From: JACKBK01 sp963707275
GTDB taxonomy: Bacteria; Chloroflexota; Anaerolineae; JAAEKA01
Assembly: GCA_963707275.1 (NCBI GenBank)
Contig: CAVPPH010000003.1
Location: 310,001 to 374,000, forward strand
Direction of reading: 5' to 3'
Length of the DNA stretch: 64,000 nt
In this document: piece after piece, positions 37,968 to 49,400 of the stretch
Layout: each line of letters starts with the position of its first letter
Position numbering within the stretch: the first letter of the stretch is position 1
Translations under genes and position numbers: made by a program
The notes under the pieces: generated by a model
Databases searched by the model: none
Told to the model about the DNA's origin: nothing
What the model saw: only the letters and a program-made list of their open reading frames with translations

Positions 37968-38604
37968 ATGACACTTTCTGACCGCCAGCAACGCATGTAC
38001 GACTTCATTCGCGAGTTCTTCCAGGAGAACCAGTACCCCCCCACAATTCGTGAAATCGGTGAGGCGGCGGACATCAGCTCCACCTCTGTTGTCAACTACA
38101 ACCTCAACAAACTGGTTGACGCCGGTCTCATCGAACGCAACAAGGAAGTCTCGCGCGGCATCCGCCTGACGGAGACGCCCGGGTTCTCGCTGGGCGGGCT
38201 GTTCAGCCGCAGCGTGCCGATCCTCGGCCACATCGCTGCCGGCCAGCCGATCACCGTCTTCCCCGACGAGCGCGAACTCGGCCGACACGCTGGACCTGAC
38301 CACCGACGTGGTGGGCCGGGCGCAGGAGGTCTACGCGCTGCGCGTCCAGGGCGACTCGATGATCGACGCGCTGGTGGACAGCGGCGATCTGGTGATCCTC
38401 AACTACCAGAAGACCGCCAACAACGGCGACATGGTGGCCGCCTGGCTGACCGACCGGGAAGAGACGACGCTGAAGTACTTCTTCCTGGAGGGCAACCAGG
38501 TGCGCCTGCAACCGGCCAACGCAAACTACGAGCCGATTATCGTGCCGGCCGACACCGTGGAAGTCCAGGGCAAGGTCATCGCCATCATCCGTCAGTTGGG
38601 ATGA
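37968..38604 (+). CDS. lexA: LexA repressor, one frameshift
   Basis: About 211 aa. The N-terminal winged helix (about 1-65) has TIREIGEAADISSTSVVNYN as recognition region. The self-cleavage site Ala-Gly is in HIAAGQPITVF, the nucleophile in VQGDSM and the catalytic Lys in TTLKYFF. Near 38278 one extra G (CTCGGCC, expected CTCGCC) breaks DERELADTLDL. Controls the SOS response; cleavage is triggered by RecA filaments. ATG 37968 follows GGAGG, after a repeat. A mutated lexA would be constitutively derepressed, so the indel is more likely a sequence error. Confidence 0.92.
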
Positions 38605-38606
38605 GC

Positions 38607-38763
38607 GGTTTGACCGCAGAGGCAGAGACGGATCAGAGGAGTCGGAGGCCAGAGGTCAGCACGATCGGAAACGAGCGCGTGTTTGGATGGTTTCCACCGT
38701 CCGCGACTATCCTCGATTTCCGACGCGCTTCCCTCTGATCTCCGACTCTCTGGCCTCTGCGGT
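38607..38763. repeat. Intergenic inverted low-complexity repeat after lexA
   Basis: Words such as GATCAGAGGAGTCGGAGG and GGCCAGAGG near 38620-38656 are mirrored by TCTGATCTCCGACTC and TCTGGCCTCTGCGG near 38735-38763. The sequence between contains a further pair (ATCGGAAACGAGCGCG / CGATTTCCGACGCGCT). Confidence 0.65.
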
Positions 38764-38848
38764 GAATCTCCGATTGCCTGACCACCTTGATGTCTGATAT
38801 CCTCTTCCCCTGGATCGATCCCTCCCCTGCGCCGGCGCGCGGGCTGGT

Positions 38849-39842
38849 TTGAACTGGAAACCGTTTCAGCCCGCCTTCGGCCTGGGCAATCCGCACGCAC
38901 AGACGCTGTGGGACGCGGTGCGGCCCGGCAGCCGCGGCGTGCGCTTCCAGCGCGAACGGATCGATACCCCCGACGGCGACTTTCTGGACATGGACATCGC
39001 CCAGGTGCAGCGGCGTCGATCTGGCAGCGAACACGCCCGTCGTGCTGCTGCTGCATGGATTGGAAGGATCTGCCCGCCGGCCCTACGCGCTGGAGGCTTA
39101 TCGTCACCTGGCAGCGCGCGGCATCCGTGCCGTCGGCATCAACTACCGCTCGTGCGGCGGCGAAATGAACCGCACGGCCCGCTTCTACCATGCCGGCGCC
39201 ACTGACGACGTGGCAGTCGCGCATGACTGGCTGGACCGGCGCTTTCCCGACGTAGCCAAGGGAATGATCGGCGTGTCGCTGGGCGGCAATATCCTGTTGA
39301 AGTATCTGGGAGAACGGCGCGAGGAGCTGGCGATTCGCCTGCGTGGAGCGGTGGTGATTTCGCCGCCCTTCGACCTGGCCATGGGATCGGATCATGCGCA
39401 GAAGCCGTTCGGCGCGCCGCTATTTGCCGGGCTTCCTGCGCAGCCTCAAAGCCAGGGTGCGGGCCAAGCAAGGCATCCTCAACGGACTGATCGACGTGCC
39501 GCGCACGCTGGCCGCCGAGACCATGCGCGAGTTCGACGAGACCTGCACGGCCCCGCTGTTCGGCTTTGCCGACGCTGACGACTACTACGCCCGCTGCAGC
39601 TCGCGCCGCTTTCTGGCCGGCGTGCGCACCCCGACGCTGCTGCTGCGGGCGCTGGACGATCCCATCATCCCGCGGCTGACATCCCCTACGATCTGTTCGC
39701 GCTCAATCCCGCGTTAACCAGCGGCATCACGGCGCGCGGCGGTCACGTAGGCTGGGTCGAAGGGCCGCCATTTGCTCATCGCCGCTGGGCAGAGCGGCAG
39801 GCAGCGCGCTTTCTGGCCGCCTGTTTGTTACCGGGTCAATGA
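38849..39842 (+). CDS. YheT-like alpha/beta hydrolase, about three frameshifts
   Basis: About 330 aa. Landmarks: FQPAFGLGNPHAQTLW at the start, oxyanion and lid region LLLHGLEGSARR, nucleophile elbow IGVSLGGN, then an Asp in LRALDDPIIP and a late His in GITARGGHVGW. This is the YheT/AB-hydrolase-2 family of putative esterases. Frame breaks near 39018, 39412 and 39680 separate segments that are in the right order. The proposed TTG start is weak; a different start upstream (ATG 38790, other frame) is possible. It ends with CAATGA just before a hairpin. Confidence 0.78.
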
Positions 39843-39856
39843 GTCGGAGATAGAGT

Positions 39857-39885
39857 GCAGGCCCCGGCTAGAGGACGGGGCCTGC
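39857..39885 (+). repeat. GC-rich hairpin after the hydrolase gene
   Basis: GCAGGCCCCG (39857-39866) and CGGGGCCTGC (39876-39885). There is no T-tract. Confidence 0.5.
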
Positions 39886-39898
39886 GAATGAGGAAACA

Positions 39899-39946
39899 CG
39901 CCAGGGCCGGTGTTGTGCGATGTAAGGTGCGATGCCGGCCCTGGCG
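39899..39946. repeat. Second GC-rich inverted repeat
   Basis: CGCCAGGGCCGG (39899-39910) and CCGGCCCTGGCG (39935-39946) are perfect 12-bp arms. I see no gene in 39843-40308; the AT-rich stretch 40010-40110 holds no convincing ORF. Confidence 0.55.
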
Positions 39947-40225
39947 CCAGAGCAGACCTCTCAGGGAACGTTGAATGCAGCAAGGGAGAGGTCATATGCC
40001 CGCAAAGCATATTAAGATTTCCCCACACGCAATTATACATCATTTTTCGGTGTTGGCGATTACGATACCCTTAAAATTGGACGCTAATTCTCACAATTCT
40101 GTATTGGTCAAGGGGATGGTGGAATGGCAATACAGAACACAGCAAGCGTCGGTCGAGTAGCAGGTCAGGCTGGAACCGTTGTTGAACTAGGCTACCAGCG
40201 TACACGTGCGTGCGGCGCAACAGCC

Positions 40226-40259
40226 AAAACGCCGGGCTTCTTGCGAAGCCCGGCGTTTT
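40226..40259. terminator. Bidirectional intrinsic terminator
   Basis: AAAACGCCGGGCTTC / GAAGCCCGGCGTTTT is a perfect 15-bp palindrome with a TTGC loop and T-tracts both ways. It serves the GEVED gene on the minus strand, whose stop is at 40309. Confidence 0.85.
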
Positions 40260-40308
40260 GATTAGTTACAGAGACAGAATGCGTTGCATCTGCCTGTCCG
40301 ATGCGATC

Positions 40309-41782
40309 CTAGCGGACCCGTAGCATCGGCAGGTAGGTCCTGCGCGACAGTGTTGCGCCAAAGGTGGCACTGACCGGACCATGGCGTGTTGCCACGCCGT
40401 ACAGGTCAACGTCCTCCAGCCAGTACCAATAGGTCTGCCCGGCGAGGACGTCGAAGTCCCGATACTTGTAGATCTGGCCCTGCGTACTGCCCGGCGCCGA
40501 CGACGGGAACCAGCCCAGCAGCGTTTGTTCGCCGGTGATATCCAACGCACGGTAGAGATTGAAGCCAGCGTTGTCGACCTCGCTCACCGTTTCCCAGGTC
40601 ACCACGATACGGTCCTCCATAGGCTCCGCCTCGAAGAAGGACAGATCTACGGCCGTAGGTACCAGGATCTGGATCTGGTAGTCCTCAACCTCACCAAATG
40701 TGGCTAGTCCGGTGGGACCAGTGACGGAAGGACCAATCCTGAAGCGGGCGAAGGTTGGCTGGTTTGTGACCGCGTCGACCGGGATTGTGACAGTGAGATT
40801 CACGATGCCAGATGCACCAACCAACTGATTAGTGACGATCCGCTCCCCCGCTTCGAAGAATTCCGTTGCCATTCCAGTCGATCCAGCCGTTCAACCGGGG
40901 GGTTGACTGCTCAAAGCCCTCGTCACTAATGGTCACCACTACCGGGATCGTGACCGTCTCACCCTGTCTCATAATAGGGAAAGAGACGCCATTCTCGTCG
41001 TCGCCATTGAGCCCGCCCGTCTGGTTATCGTCATCGCCCATTGCATTGACAGATCCCTGGTACACAGTTTCGGGATCCACGAAGGCACCCAGGTAGATGT
41101 ACCGGTTATAGGTATCGTTGCCAAGGTCTTTGGTAACGTCGACAACGTGCGACACCGATCCGTAGGTGTTGGGCGCATCCCCGTAGTCGAACGCCTGTAC
41201 ATAGGTGTACGAGCTGACCAAGTCGTCGTCCGTAGGCTGGGGGTTGGTATAGCCCGGAGGCTGCAGGTTGACATTGAAACCGTTGGAGACAGTCGGACTC
41301 GCGCCGAGGAAGCTGTTCTCCGCCACCTTGTAAGCGATGGTGATGGTCGCACGACTTTCGCCCGGGATGGTCGCAATCTGAGCTCGCGTAATAGGTCCTG
41401 ATGGTCGGGTCATATTGCCAGGAAAACCATGCAACGCCAGGGCCTCCCAATGCGTCCAGCGGATTGGCGGCATTCGGGACGCCTTGCTCAACGTGATAAC
41501 CAAGGTCATCACGTCACCCATTTCCAGTAAAAGGGGATCGAACCCCGTGTTCCCTACATCGAACCGCACGAATCCTGTGCCATTGAACTCCACCGGCAAC
41601 AGGGTGCCGCCGGTCCCGGTGGTTGTCTGATCTACAATCCCCTGAATAAGATAGGGATTATAGCTTGGCCCCTCCGCGTGGACCCCTGCAGCCGCCAGGC
41701 CCACAGCCGCCAGCGCCAGGCAGCACGCGATCACGATCATCGCTTTCACGCGCTTGGTGTGGTCTGTAATTATTCTATTCAT
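40309..41782 (-). CDS. Secreted GEVED-domain surface protein, copy 1, about three indels
   Basis: About 490 aa. ATG 41782 is behind CTGGAGG. A signal peptide (MNRIITDHTKRVKAMIVIAC) is followed by a region shared by all three copies (LIQGIVDQTTTGTGGTLLPV; DYGDAPNTYGSVSH; GDDENGVSF), then a GEVED-type beta domain (WIDWNGNG, FARFRIGPSVTGPTG, FGEVEDYQI) and a fibronectin-like tail ending LPMLRVR. Frame breaks near 41480 and 41390 appear to compensate and one lies near 40868. A calcium-dependent extracellular beta protein is the likely nature; its ligand is unknown. Confidence 0.8.
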
Positions 41783-41852
41783 GTGTGTTACCTCCAGTAG
41801 ATAACGATCATCGACATCAGAACTGGCCAAGACATAAATATCCGTTTTGCCA

Positions 41853-41891
41853 TAGTGGCAGAGTGCGTGCTGCACCCTGCCACTATGGTGC
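41853..41891. repeat. Perfect inverted repeat between GEVED copies 2 and 1
   Basis: CCATAGTGGCAG and CTGCCACTATGG (12 bp each) flank a 15-nt loop; no T-tract. It may separate two transcripts or process one. Confidence 0.5.
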
Positions 41892-43373
41892 TAGCGGACC
41901 CGCAGCATGGGCAGGAAGAGCTTGCGCATCTGCGTTGCACCGAAGGTTGCGGTGATCGGGCCGCGGCGATAGGTCGCGCCACTCAGGTTGAGATCCTCCA
42001 GCCAGTAGTAGTAGGTCTGACCCTGCTGCAACTGGAAGGTGTCGTCCCACTGATAGACATAGCCCTGGGTTCCGCCGGAGCCTTGGGCAGCGATCGGGGA
42101 CGCGTTGAGCTTTGTCGGCGGCCCGTTCACAGAAGTCGCTCGCCAGAGGTTGAAGCCCTGGAGGTACTGCTCGGATATGGTTTCCCAGGTCACCACGATA
42201 CGGTCGGTCTGTGGCGCCGCCTCGAATCGGGCTAGTTGCACGGCCGCAGGTGGTTGGATCTGGATTTGATAATCCTCCACCTCACCGAATGCGGCCTGTC
42301 CGGTGGGACCAGTGACGGAGGGACCAATCCTGAAGCGGGCGAAGGTCGGCCGGTCTGTGATCGCGTTGGCCGGGACGGTGACATTGAGATTGACGGTGCC
42401 GGATGCAACAACCGCCTGGTTAGTGGCGATCCGCTCCCCAGCTTCGAAGATTCCGTTGCCGTTCCAGTCGATCCAGGCGCTCAACCGCGGATCAGCCGTC
42501 TGAAAACCATCGTCCGCAATGGTCACGGCTACCGGGATCACAGCGCTCGCGCCCGTTACCAGGGCCGGGAAAGTCACACCATTCTCGTCGTCGCCATTGA
42601 GCCCGCCCGTCTGGTTGACATCATCGCCCGTTGCATTGGCTGATCCCTGGTACACAGTTTCGGGATCCACGAAGGTGCCCAGGTAAATGTACCGGTTATA
42701 GGTATCGTTGCCAAGGTCTTTGGTAACGTCGACAAGGTGCGACACCGAGCCATACGAGTTCGGCGCATCGCCGTAGTCGAACGCCTCTACATAGGCGTAG
42801 GAACTGACCGAGTCATCATCGGTGGGCTGAGGATTGGTATAGCCCGGAGGCTGGATGTTGACATTGAAACCATTCGAGACAGTCGGAACTCGCGGCGGGA
42901 AAACTATCCTGCGCCACCTTGTACGCGATGGTGATGGTCTCATGGCTGTCGCCCGGAATGGTCGCAATCTGAGTCGCGTAGTAGGTCTTGATGGCCGGAT
43001 CGTACTGCCATGAGAACCATGCAGCTCCGGCGCCTCCTAATGCGTCCAGCGGATCAGCGGCATTAGGGACACCCTTGCTCAGCGTGATGACCAATGTCAT
43101 TTGATCACCCTGGACCACGTCAATGTCATCGGACCCCGTGTTGCCTACATCGAACCTCACGAATCCTGTGCCATTGAACTCCACGGGCAACAGGACGCCG
43201 CCGGTCCCGGTGGTTGTCTGATCTACAATCCCCTGAATAAGATAGGGATTATAGTTTGGACCCTGCGCGTGAACCCCTGAAGCCGCCAGCGGCAGGATCG
43301 CCAGCACCAGGCAGCACGCAATCACGGTCGCCGCTTTCACGCGTTTGGCGTGGTCAGTGATTATTCTATTCAT
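41891..43373 (-). CDS. Secreted GEVED-domain surface protein, copy 2, one frameshift
   Basis: About 493 aa, closely related to copy 1 along its length: MNRIITDHAKRVKAATVIAC signal, GSDDIDVVQGDQMTLVITL, DYGDAPNSYGSVSHLVDV, WIDWNGNGIFEAGERI, FGEVEDYQIQI and a C-terminal fibronectin-type segment ending FLPMLRVR. The single break is near 42893. The RBS (CTGGAGG) and about 70 bp upstream are also conserved with the other copies, so the duplication included the leader. Together with copies 1 and 3 it brackets the giant gene. Confidence 0.85.
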
Positions 43374-43429
43374 GTGTATTGCCTCCAGCAGATAGTGATT
43401 ATCGACATCAGAACTGACCAGGACATGAC

Positions 43430-43469
43430 TTCCCGTTTTACCAAGCTAACTCAAAGCGTAAAACGGGAA
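43430..43469. repeat. Perfect 12-bp inverted repeat before GEVED copy 2
   Basis: TTCCCGTTTTAC / GTAAAACGGGAA with a 16-nt centre lies between the giant-gene stop (43487) and the GEVED copy 2 start. There is no T-tract downstream on the minus strand. Confidence 0.5.
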
Positions 43470-43486
43470 ATCATTCCTGGAGTCAC

Positions 43487-46400
43487 CTAGTTGATGAAGT
43501 AATCGAGCTTCTCAGCGTCCGAGTTGTTGTCATACCGGTTCTCACCGCCACTCCCGGAAACTATCTGTGAAGTGATCGTGTATACACCCTGGGTCTGGCC
43601 GGCGTCCCACGTGGCTTTGATGCCAAACGTGGAGTAGCCACTTGCAGGAATCGACGCGGTCTGCATCTCGAAGATGTAGTACGAGGCGTTCTCAGAGAAC
43701 GTCCAGTCGACATTATTCACCGGGATGACGCCCAGGACGGTATACCCGGAATTATAGGGTTCGGCCAGAAGTCCAGCGACTGTCCTTCGGGATCCTCACG
43801 GTTATCAAACCCACTGTGGGCGAGTTATTCAACTCGAGTACCCGCACGGTGAGATTGAATGGCGTGGGGCCGGTCATCACATTCGGCACCGCCGTGATGA
43901 TCGGGGTGATGTCCGGCGGCGCACCGACGTAGCCGAAGTCGTAGGTTTCATTCAGGTTGCCCTGAGTGATGGCAGCCGGTTGGCCCGCCGGATGTCGGAG
44001 TCGACCGCATCATTGCTGCCCTGGTAGAGCAACGTCGGCGAATAACCAAGAGGCGTCGCCACCGAGATGATGTAGGCCGGCTTGTTGGTCGCAGGCGTCG
44101 CAGTGCCACTGCTGCTGATGTAGTTCTCGTCCAGCAGCAGGTTGCCGAAGCTGTACCAGCCCGTCTCCACCGTCGACGTCGACGGGTCGTCACCGGTCAC
44201 GGTCGTCACCGTCGTAGTGTCGCCGTTGGGATACGTCACCGTCAGCGTCACCAGCACGCCGTTCGATCCCTGGCTCGCCAGCATCCTGGATGCCGTTGCC
44301 GTTCAGGTCGTCCCAGACGAAGTTGCCCATGGACGCCGGCGTGTCATAGTAGCCGAAGTCCACCACCGTGGTCGCTCCGCCTGTCACCGTCACCGGCTTG
44401 GGATCGGTCTGGCTCTGGCCTGCCGTGTTCGGCGTGCCCAGCGAGTGCCAGGTGCCGTCCAGCACGTTGTCGTCGTCCGTCACGTCCACCGTGTAGCTGC
44501 CCGGCGGCAGGTTCGGGAAGCTGTAGTTGCCGTTCGGCGCCGGTCGTCGTGGTCGCCACCACGTTGCCGTTGGGGTCGAGCAGCACCACCGTCACGCCCC
44601 GTAGCGCCCGGTCTCGCCAGCGCTGCAGCGCGCCGTCGCGCGTTCGTGTCGTCCCAGATCGTCCCGCTCACCGTGCCGGAGCCGTGGCCGTGTAGCCGAA
44701 GTCCTGGTCCAGGTTGACTGGGCCGCTGGTTGACAGATCGACCGTCGACTGGTTGTCCGTGCCGCCATCCGGGTCGATGCTGTTGGTCAGTCCCGCGCCG
44801 CCGTTCGGCAGCGTCGTCGGGTCCACCTTGACCACGTAGGTCGCCGTCGGGTTCAGCCCGCCGAAGTAGTAGTTGCCGTTCTCGTTCGTGGTCGTCGTCG
44901 CCAGCAGCGTCGTCCCGTCGGATGCGTACAGCCGCACCGTCACGCCCTCCAGGCCTTCGCCGGGTCAGCCGTGCCGTTAGGTGCGCCGCCGTCGCCGTTG
45001 CCGGTCCAGGAAGATCGTGTCGCCGATCAGACCCTCGCCCGGATCATGTCCCGGCGGCGCATAGGCGAAGTCCTGGTCGGTCACCGGCGTCGCCGTCAGG
45101 TTCGGCACCGCACTGATCCCCAGACCCGTCACCACGCCGCGTCGCCGGCGCTGCGCCGTCCGCAGTCGTAGGTCGGCACCAGGTCGCTCAACACGTTGTT
45201 CGTGTCGTTCACCCACACCAGGTAGTCGTCCGTGCCCGCACCGTCGGTCAGTCGGCAGGCCCGCGAAGCTGTAGTTGCCCGTTCGCATCGGTCATGTCGG
45301 TCGCGATGATCGGCTCACCAGCATCCCAGATGCCGTTGCCGTTCTGTCCTTGATCAGCGACACGGTCACGCCCGGCGATGCCGGGCTCGCCTGCGTTCTA
45401 CGCGTTGTTCGCGGTTCGGCGTCCAGCCAGACCGTGTCGCCGATGCTGCCCGTCCCGGTCGTCGACTGGTAGCCGAAGTCCTGGTCCAGGTTCACGCTGC
45501 TGCTGGTCGCCAGGGTCACCGTCGACTGGTTCGGCGTTCCGCCATCCGGGTCGATCGTGTTGCTCAGACCCGCCCGGCAGCGTCGCCGGTGTCCACCACC
45601 ACGGTGTGCGAGCCGGCCGCCAGATCGCCGAAGGTGTAGTTGCCGTTGGCGTCGGTGTAGGTCACCGTGCTGCCGTCCAGCGTTACCTTCACCCCAGGGA
45701 TACCTTCCCCGGGATCGGCCACGCCGTTGCCGTTCAGGTCGAGGAAGATCGTGTCGCCGATCACGCCCTCGTCGCCGCCAGCCGGCCGACGGGCTGTACC
45801 CGAAGTCCTGGCCCAGGTCGCTGACCGGGTTCGGGTCGCCGACGTCGCCGGACCTCGTGATCGACGCTGGTGTTCGTCGTGCCGATGCCATCGCGCATCG
45901 TAGGTCGGGTTCGCGCTGTCGCCAGCGCGCCGCCCGGCCGCGTAGTTGCTCGCCGGCACGTCGTCACTGCGAAGTTGCCGTCCGGCAGGTTGTCGAACAG
46001 GTAGTTGCCGTTCTCGTCCGTCGTCGTCGTGTACACCACGTCGTCGCCGCCGCCCGGATCGCCGTCGTCGCCGTACCAGGTCAGCTGCACCAGCACGCCC
46101 GGGATCCCCGGCTCGCCTGCGATCCTGCACCCCGTCGCGCGTTGGCGTCCAGCCACACCGTGTCGCCGATGCTGTTCGTGCAGCGGGTCCGGCCCGTGTA
46201 GCCGAAGTCCTGGTCCAGGTTCACGCTGGTGTTGCGTCGCCAGCGTCACCGTCGACTGGTTCGCCGTCGCCGCCGTCCGGATCGATCGTGTTGGTCAGAC
46301 CCCGCCGTGTTCGGCAGGGTCGCGGGATCCACCGCCACCGTATAGGAGCCAGCCGCCAGATCGCCAAAGGTGTAGTTGCCGTTGGCATCGGTGTAGGTCA

Positions 46401-49400
46401 CTGCACGTGTCGTGCCGTCCGTCAGCGTCACCTTCACCCCGGGGATACCCTCGCCCGGATCGGCCACGCCGTTGCCGTTGGCGTCGAAGAAGATCGTGTC
46501 GCCGATCACGCCCTCGTCGCCCGGCCGTCGTACGGGCTGTAGCCGAAGTCCTGGTCCAGGTTCGTCACCGGCTCGGTCGACGCCGATGCCCAGCCCAGTC
46601 GACACGTGCTGGTGCCGTTGGTCGTGCCGAGCCGCTCCGCGTCGTAGGTCGGCGATCAGCGCTGTCCAGCGCGCCGCCCGGCCGCGAGGTTGCTGCCGGT
46701 TCGTCGTCACCTGGAAGTTGCCGTCCGGCAGGTCATCGAACAGGTAGTTGCCGTTCTCGTCGGTCGTCGTCGGTGTAGACCACGTCGTCGCCGCCGCCCG
46801 GACTGCCGTCCGGCCCGTACCAGGTCAGCTCCACCGTCACGCCCGGGATGCCCGGCTCGCCGGCATCCTGCACGCCGTCACCGTTGACATCCAGCCAGAC
46901 TGTGTCGCCGATGCTGTTGCCGTAGCCGTACGTCCGGCTGGTAGCCGAAGTCCGCATTGACGTACACGTCGCCGGCGCCAGCACGATCGGTGAGGTCGTC
47001 GCATTGTCCAGCGTCCCGTCCGGGTCGCCGGTCTGCGTGTAGCCGCTCGGCGTCGTGCCGTCGTTGACCTCCACCACGTAGCTGCCCGGCGGCAGGCCGT
47101 CGAAGATGTAGCTGCCGTCCGGCGCCGTCGTCGTGCGTGGCGTGGCGGGTTGTCGCCCGCGCCACCGTAGACGCCGTCGTTGTTGTCGTCAGTCAGCAGC
47201 TTGACGGTCACGCCGCCCAGACCCGGCTCGCCCGGATCCTGCACGCCGTCGCCGTTCGCGTCCACCCACACCCGGTCGCCGATGGCGCCCGTTGCGCCTG
47301 GCCGCGGGTTCGTGCTGTCGCTCGGCGGCACCCAGTTGTAGCCGAAGTCCGCCGTCAGGTGCTCCTCGCCCGCCGCCAGCACCACCGTGGTCGTGTTGGG
47401 CGTGCCGATGCCGTTCTCGTCGTAGGTCGGGATCCAGCCCCGCCGTCGGCGTCACCGTGACCGTGTAGCCGCTGCCGTCGCTCGGCGGCACGTCTGTCGA
47501 AGACGTAGCCGCCGTTCAGCGTCGGTGTACGTCGTCAGGCTCACCGGGTTGCCGTTGACGTCCGTGCCGGTCAACGTCACCACCAGGTTCGGGATGCCCG
47601 CCTCGCCGGCGTCCTGCACGCCGTCGCCGTTCTCGTCCAGCCACACCCGGTTGCCGATCGACCCGGGCTGGATAACGAAGCCGAAGTCGACGGTGTCGTT
47701 GAACTGCCCCTGGTCGACGGCCACCGGTTGCCCGGCCGGGTCGTCGGAGTCGACCGCATCGTCGCCGCCCTGGTTGAGCAGCGTCGGCGCATAGCCAGCG
47801 GGCGTCGCCACCGAGATGACGTAGGCCGGCTGGTTGGTCGCAGCCGTCGCCGTGCCACTGCTGCTGATGTAGTTCTCGTCCAGCAACAGGTTGTCGAAGC
47901 TGTACAGCCCTTCTCCACCGCGCACCGTTGACGGGTCGTCACCGGTCACCGTCGTCACTGTCGATCGTGGCGCCGTTGGGATAGTTGACCATCAGCGTCA
48001 CCTCCACGCCGTCGATGCCCGGCTCACCAGCATCCTGGATGCCGTTGCCGTTCAGGTCGTCCCAGACGAAGTTGCCGATGGACGCCGGCGTGTCGTAGTA
48101 GCCGAAGTCGCACCGCCGTGGTCGCACCGGCTGTCACCGTCACCGGCTTGGGATCGGTCTGGCTCTGGCCATCCGTGTCCGGCGTGCCCAGCGAGTGCCA
48201 GGTCGCCGTCCAGCACGTTGGCCGTCGTCGGTCACGTCCACCGTGTAGGTGCCCGGCGGCAGGTTCGGGAAGGTGTAGTTGCCGTTGGCGTCCGTCGTCG
48301 TCGTCGCCACCACGTTGCCGTTGGTGTCGCAGCAGCACCACCGTCACGCCGCCGTAGCGCCCGGTCTCGCCGGCCTCCAGCGCTGCCGTCGGCATTGCTG
48401 TCGTCCCAGATCGTCCCGCTCACCGTGCCCGGCGCCGTGGCCGTGTAGCCGAAGTCCTGGTCCAGGTCGATCTGGCGCCGCTGGTTGACAGGTCGACCGT
48501 CGACTGGTTGGCCGTGTCCGCCATCCGGGTCGATGCGTGTTGGTCAGACCCGCGCCGCCGTTGGGCAGCGTGGTCGGATCCACCTTCACCACGTAGGTCG
48601 CGGTCGGCTCCAGGCCGCCGAAGAAGTAGCTGGCCGTTCTCGTCGGTCGTCGTCGTCGCCAGCAACGTGGTCCCGTTGGATGCGTACAGCTGCACCGTCA
48701 CGCCCTCCAGACCTTCGCCCGGATCAGACGTGCCGTTGGGTGCACCGCCGGTGCCGTTGCCGGTGTCGATGAAGATCGTGTCGCCGATCAGACCCTCGCC
48801 CGGATCCTGTCCCGGCGGCGCATAGCCGAAGTCCTGGTCGGTCACCGGAGTCGCCGTCAGGTCCGTCACCGCACTGATCCCCAGGCCGGTCTGCACGCCG
48901 ATCGCCGGCGCTGCGCCGTCCGCATCGTACGTCGGCACCAGGTCGCCCAGCACGTTGTCCGTGTCGCTCACCCACACCAGATAGTCGTCCGTGCCTGCGC
49001 CGTCGGCGACGGCAGACCGGCGAAGCTGTACTTGCCGTTCTCATCGGTCGTGTCGGTGGCGATGATCGGCTCGCCAGCATCCCAGACGCCGTTGCCGTTG
49101 CTGTCCGATCAGGGACACGGTCACGCCGGGGATGCCCGGCTCGCCACGCATTCTGGTCGCGTTGTTGCGGTCAGCGTCCACCCAGACCGTGTCGCCGATG
49201 CGTGCCCGTGGTGCCAGCGTCCGGCTGGTAGCCGAAGTCGGCGTTGACGAACACATCGCCAGGCGCCAGCACGATCGGCTCGCTCGTGTTGTCCAGCGTC
49301 CCGTCCGGGTCGCCGGTCTGCGTGTAGCCCGCTGGGCGTCGTGCCGTCGTTCACCTCGACCACGTAGGCTGCCCGGCGGCAGGTCGTCGAAGATGTAGCT

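Noticed and set aside
39975..40160. A 61-aa ORF in the gap after the hydrolase gene
   Set aside because: No RBS, no recognisable composition, and the region lies between hairpins and a terminator.
41783..41875. c-di-GMP-type riboswitch or N-terminal extension in the conserved leader of the GEVED genes
   Set aside because: The leader is conserved because of duplication. I could not find the conserved riboswitch core, and the extension frame has no ribosome site.
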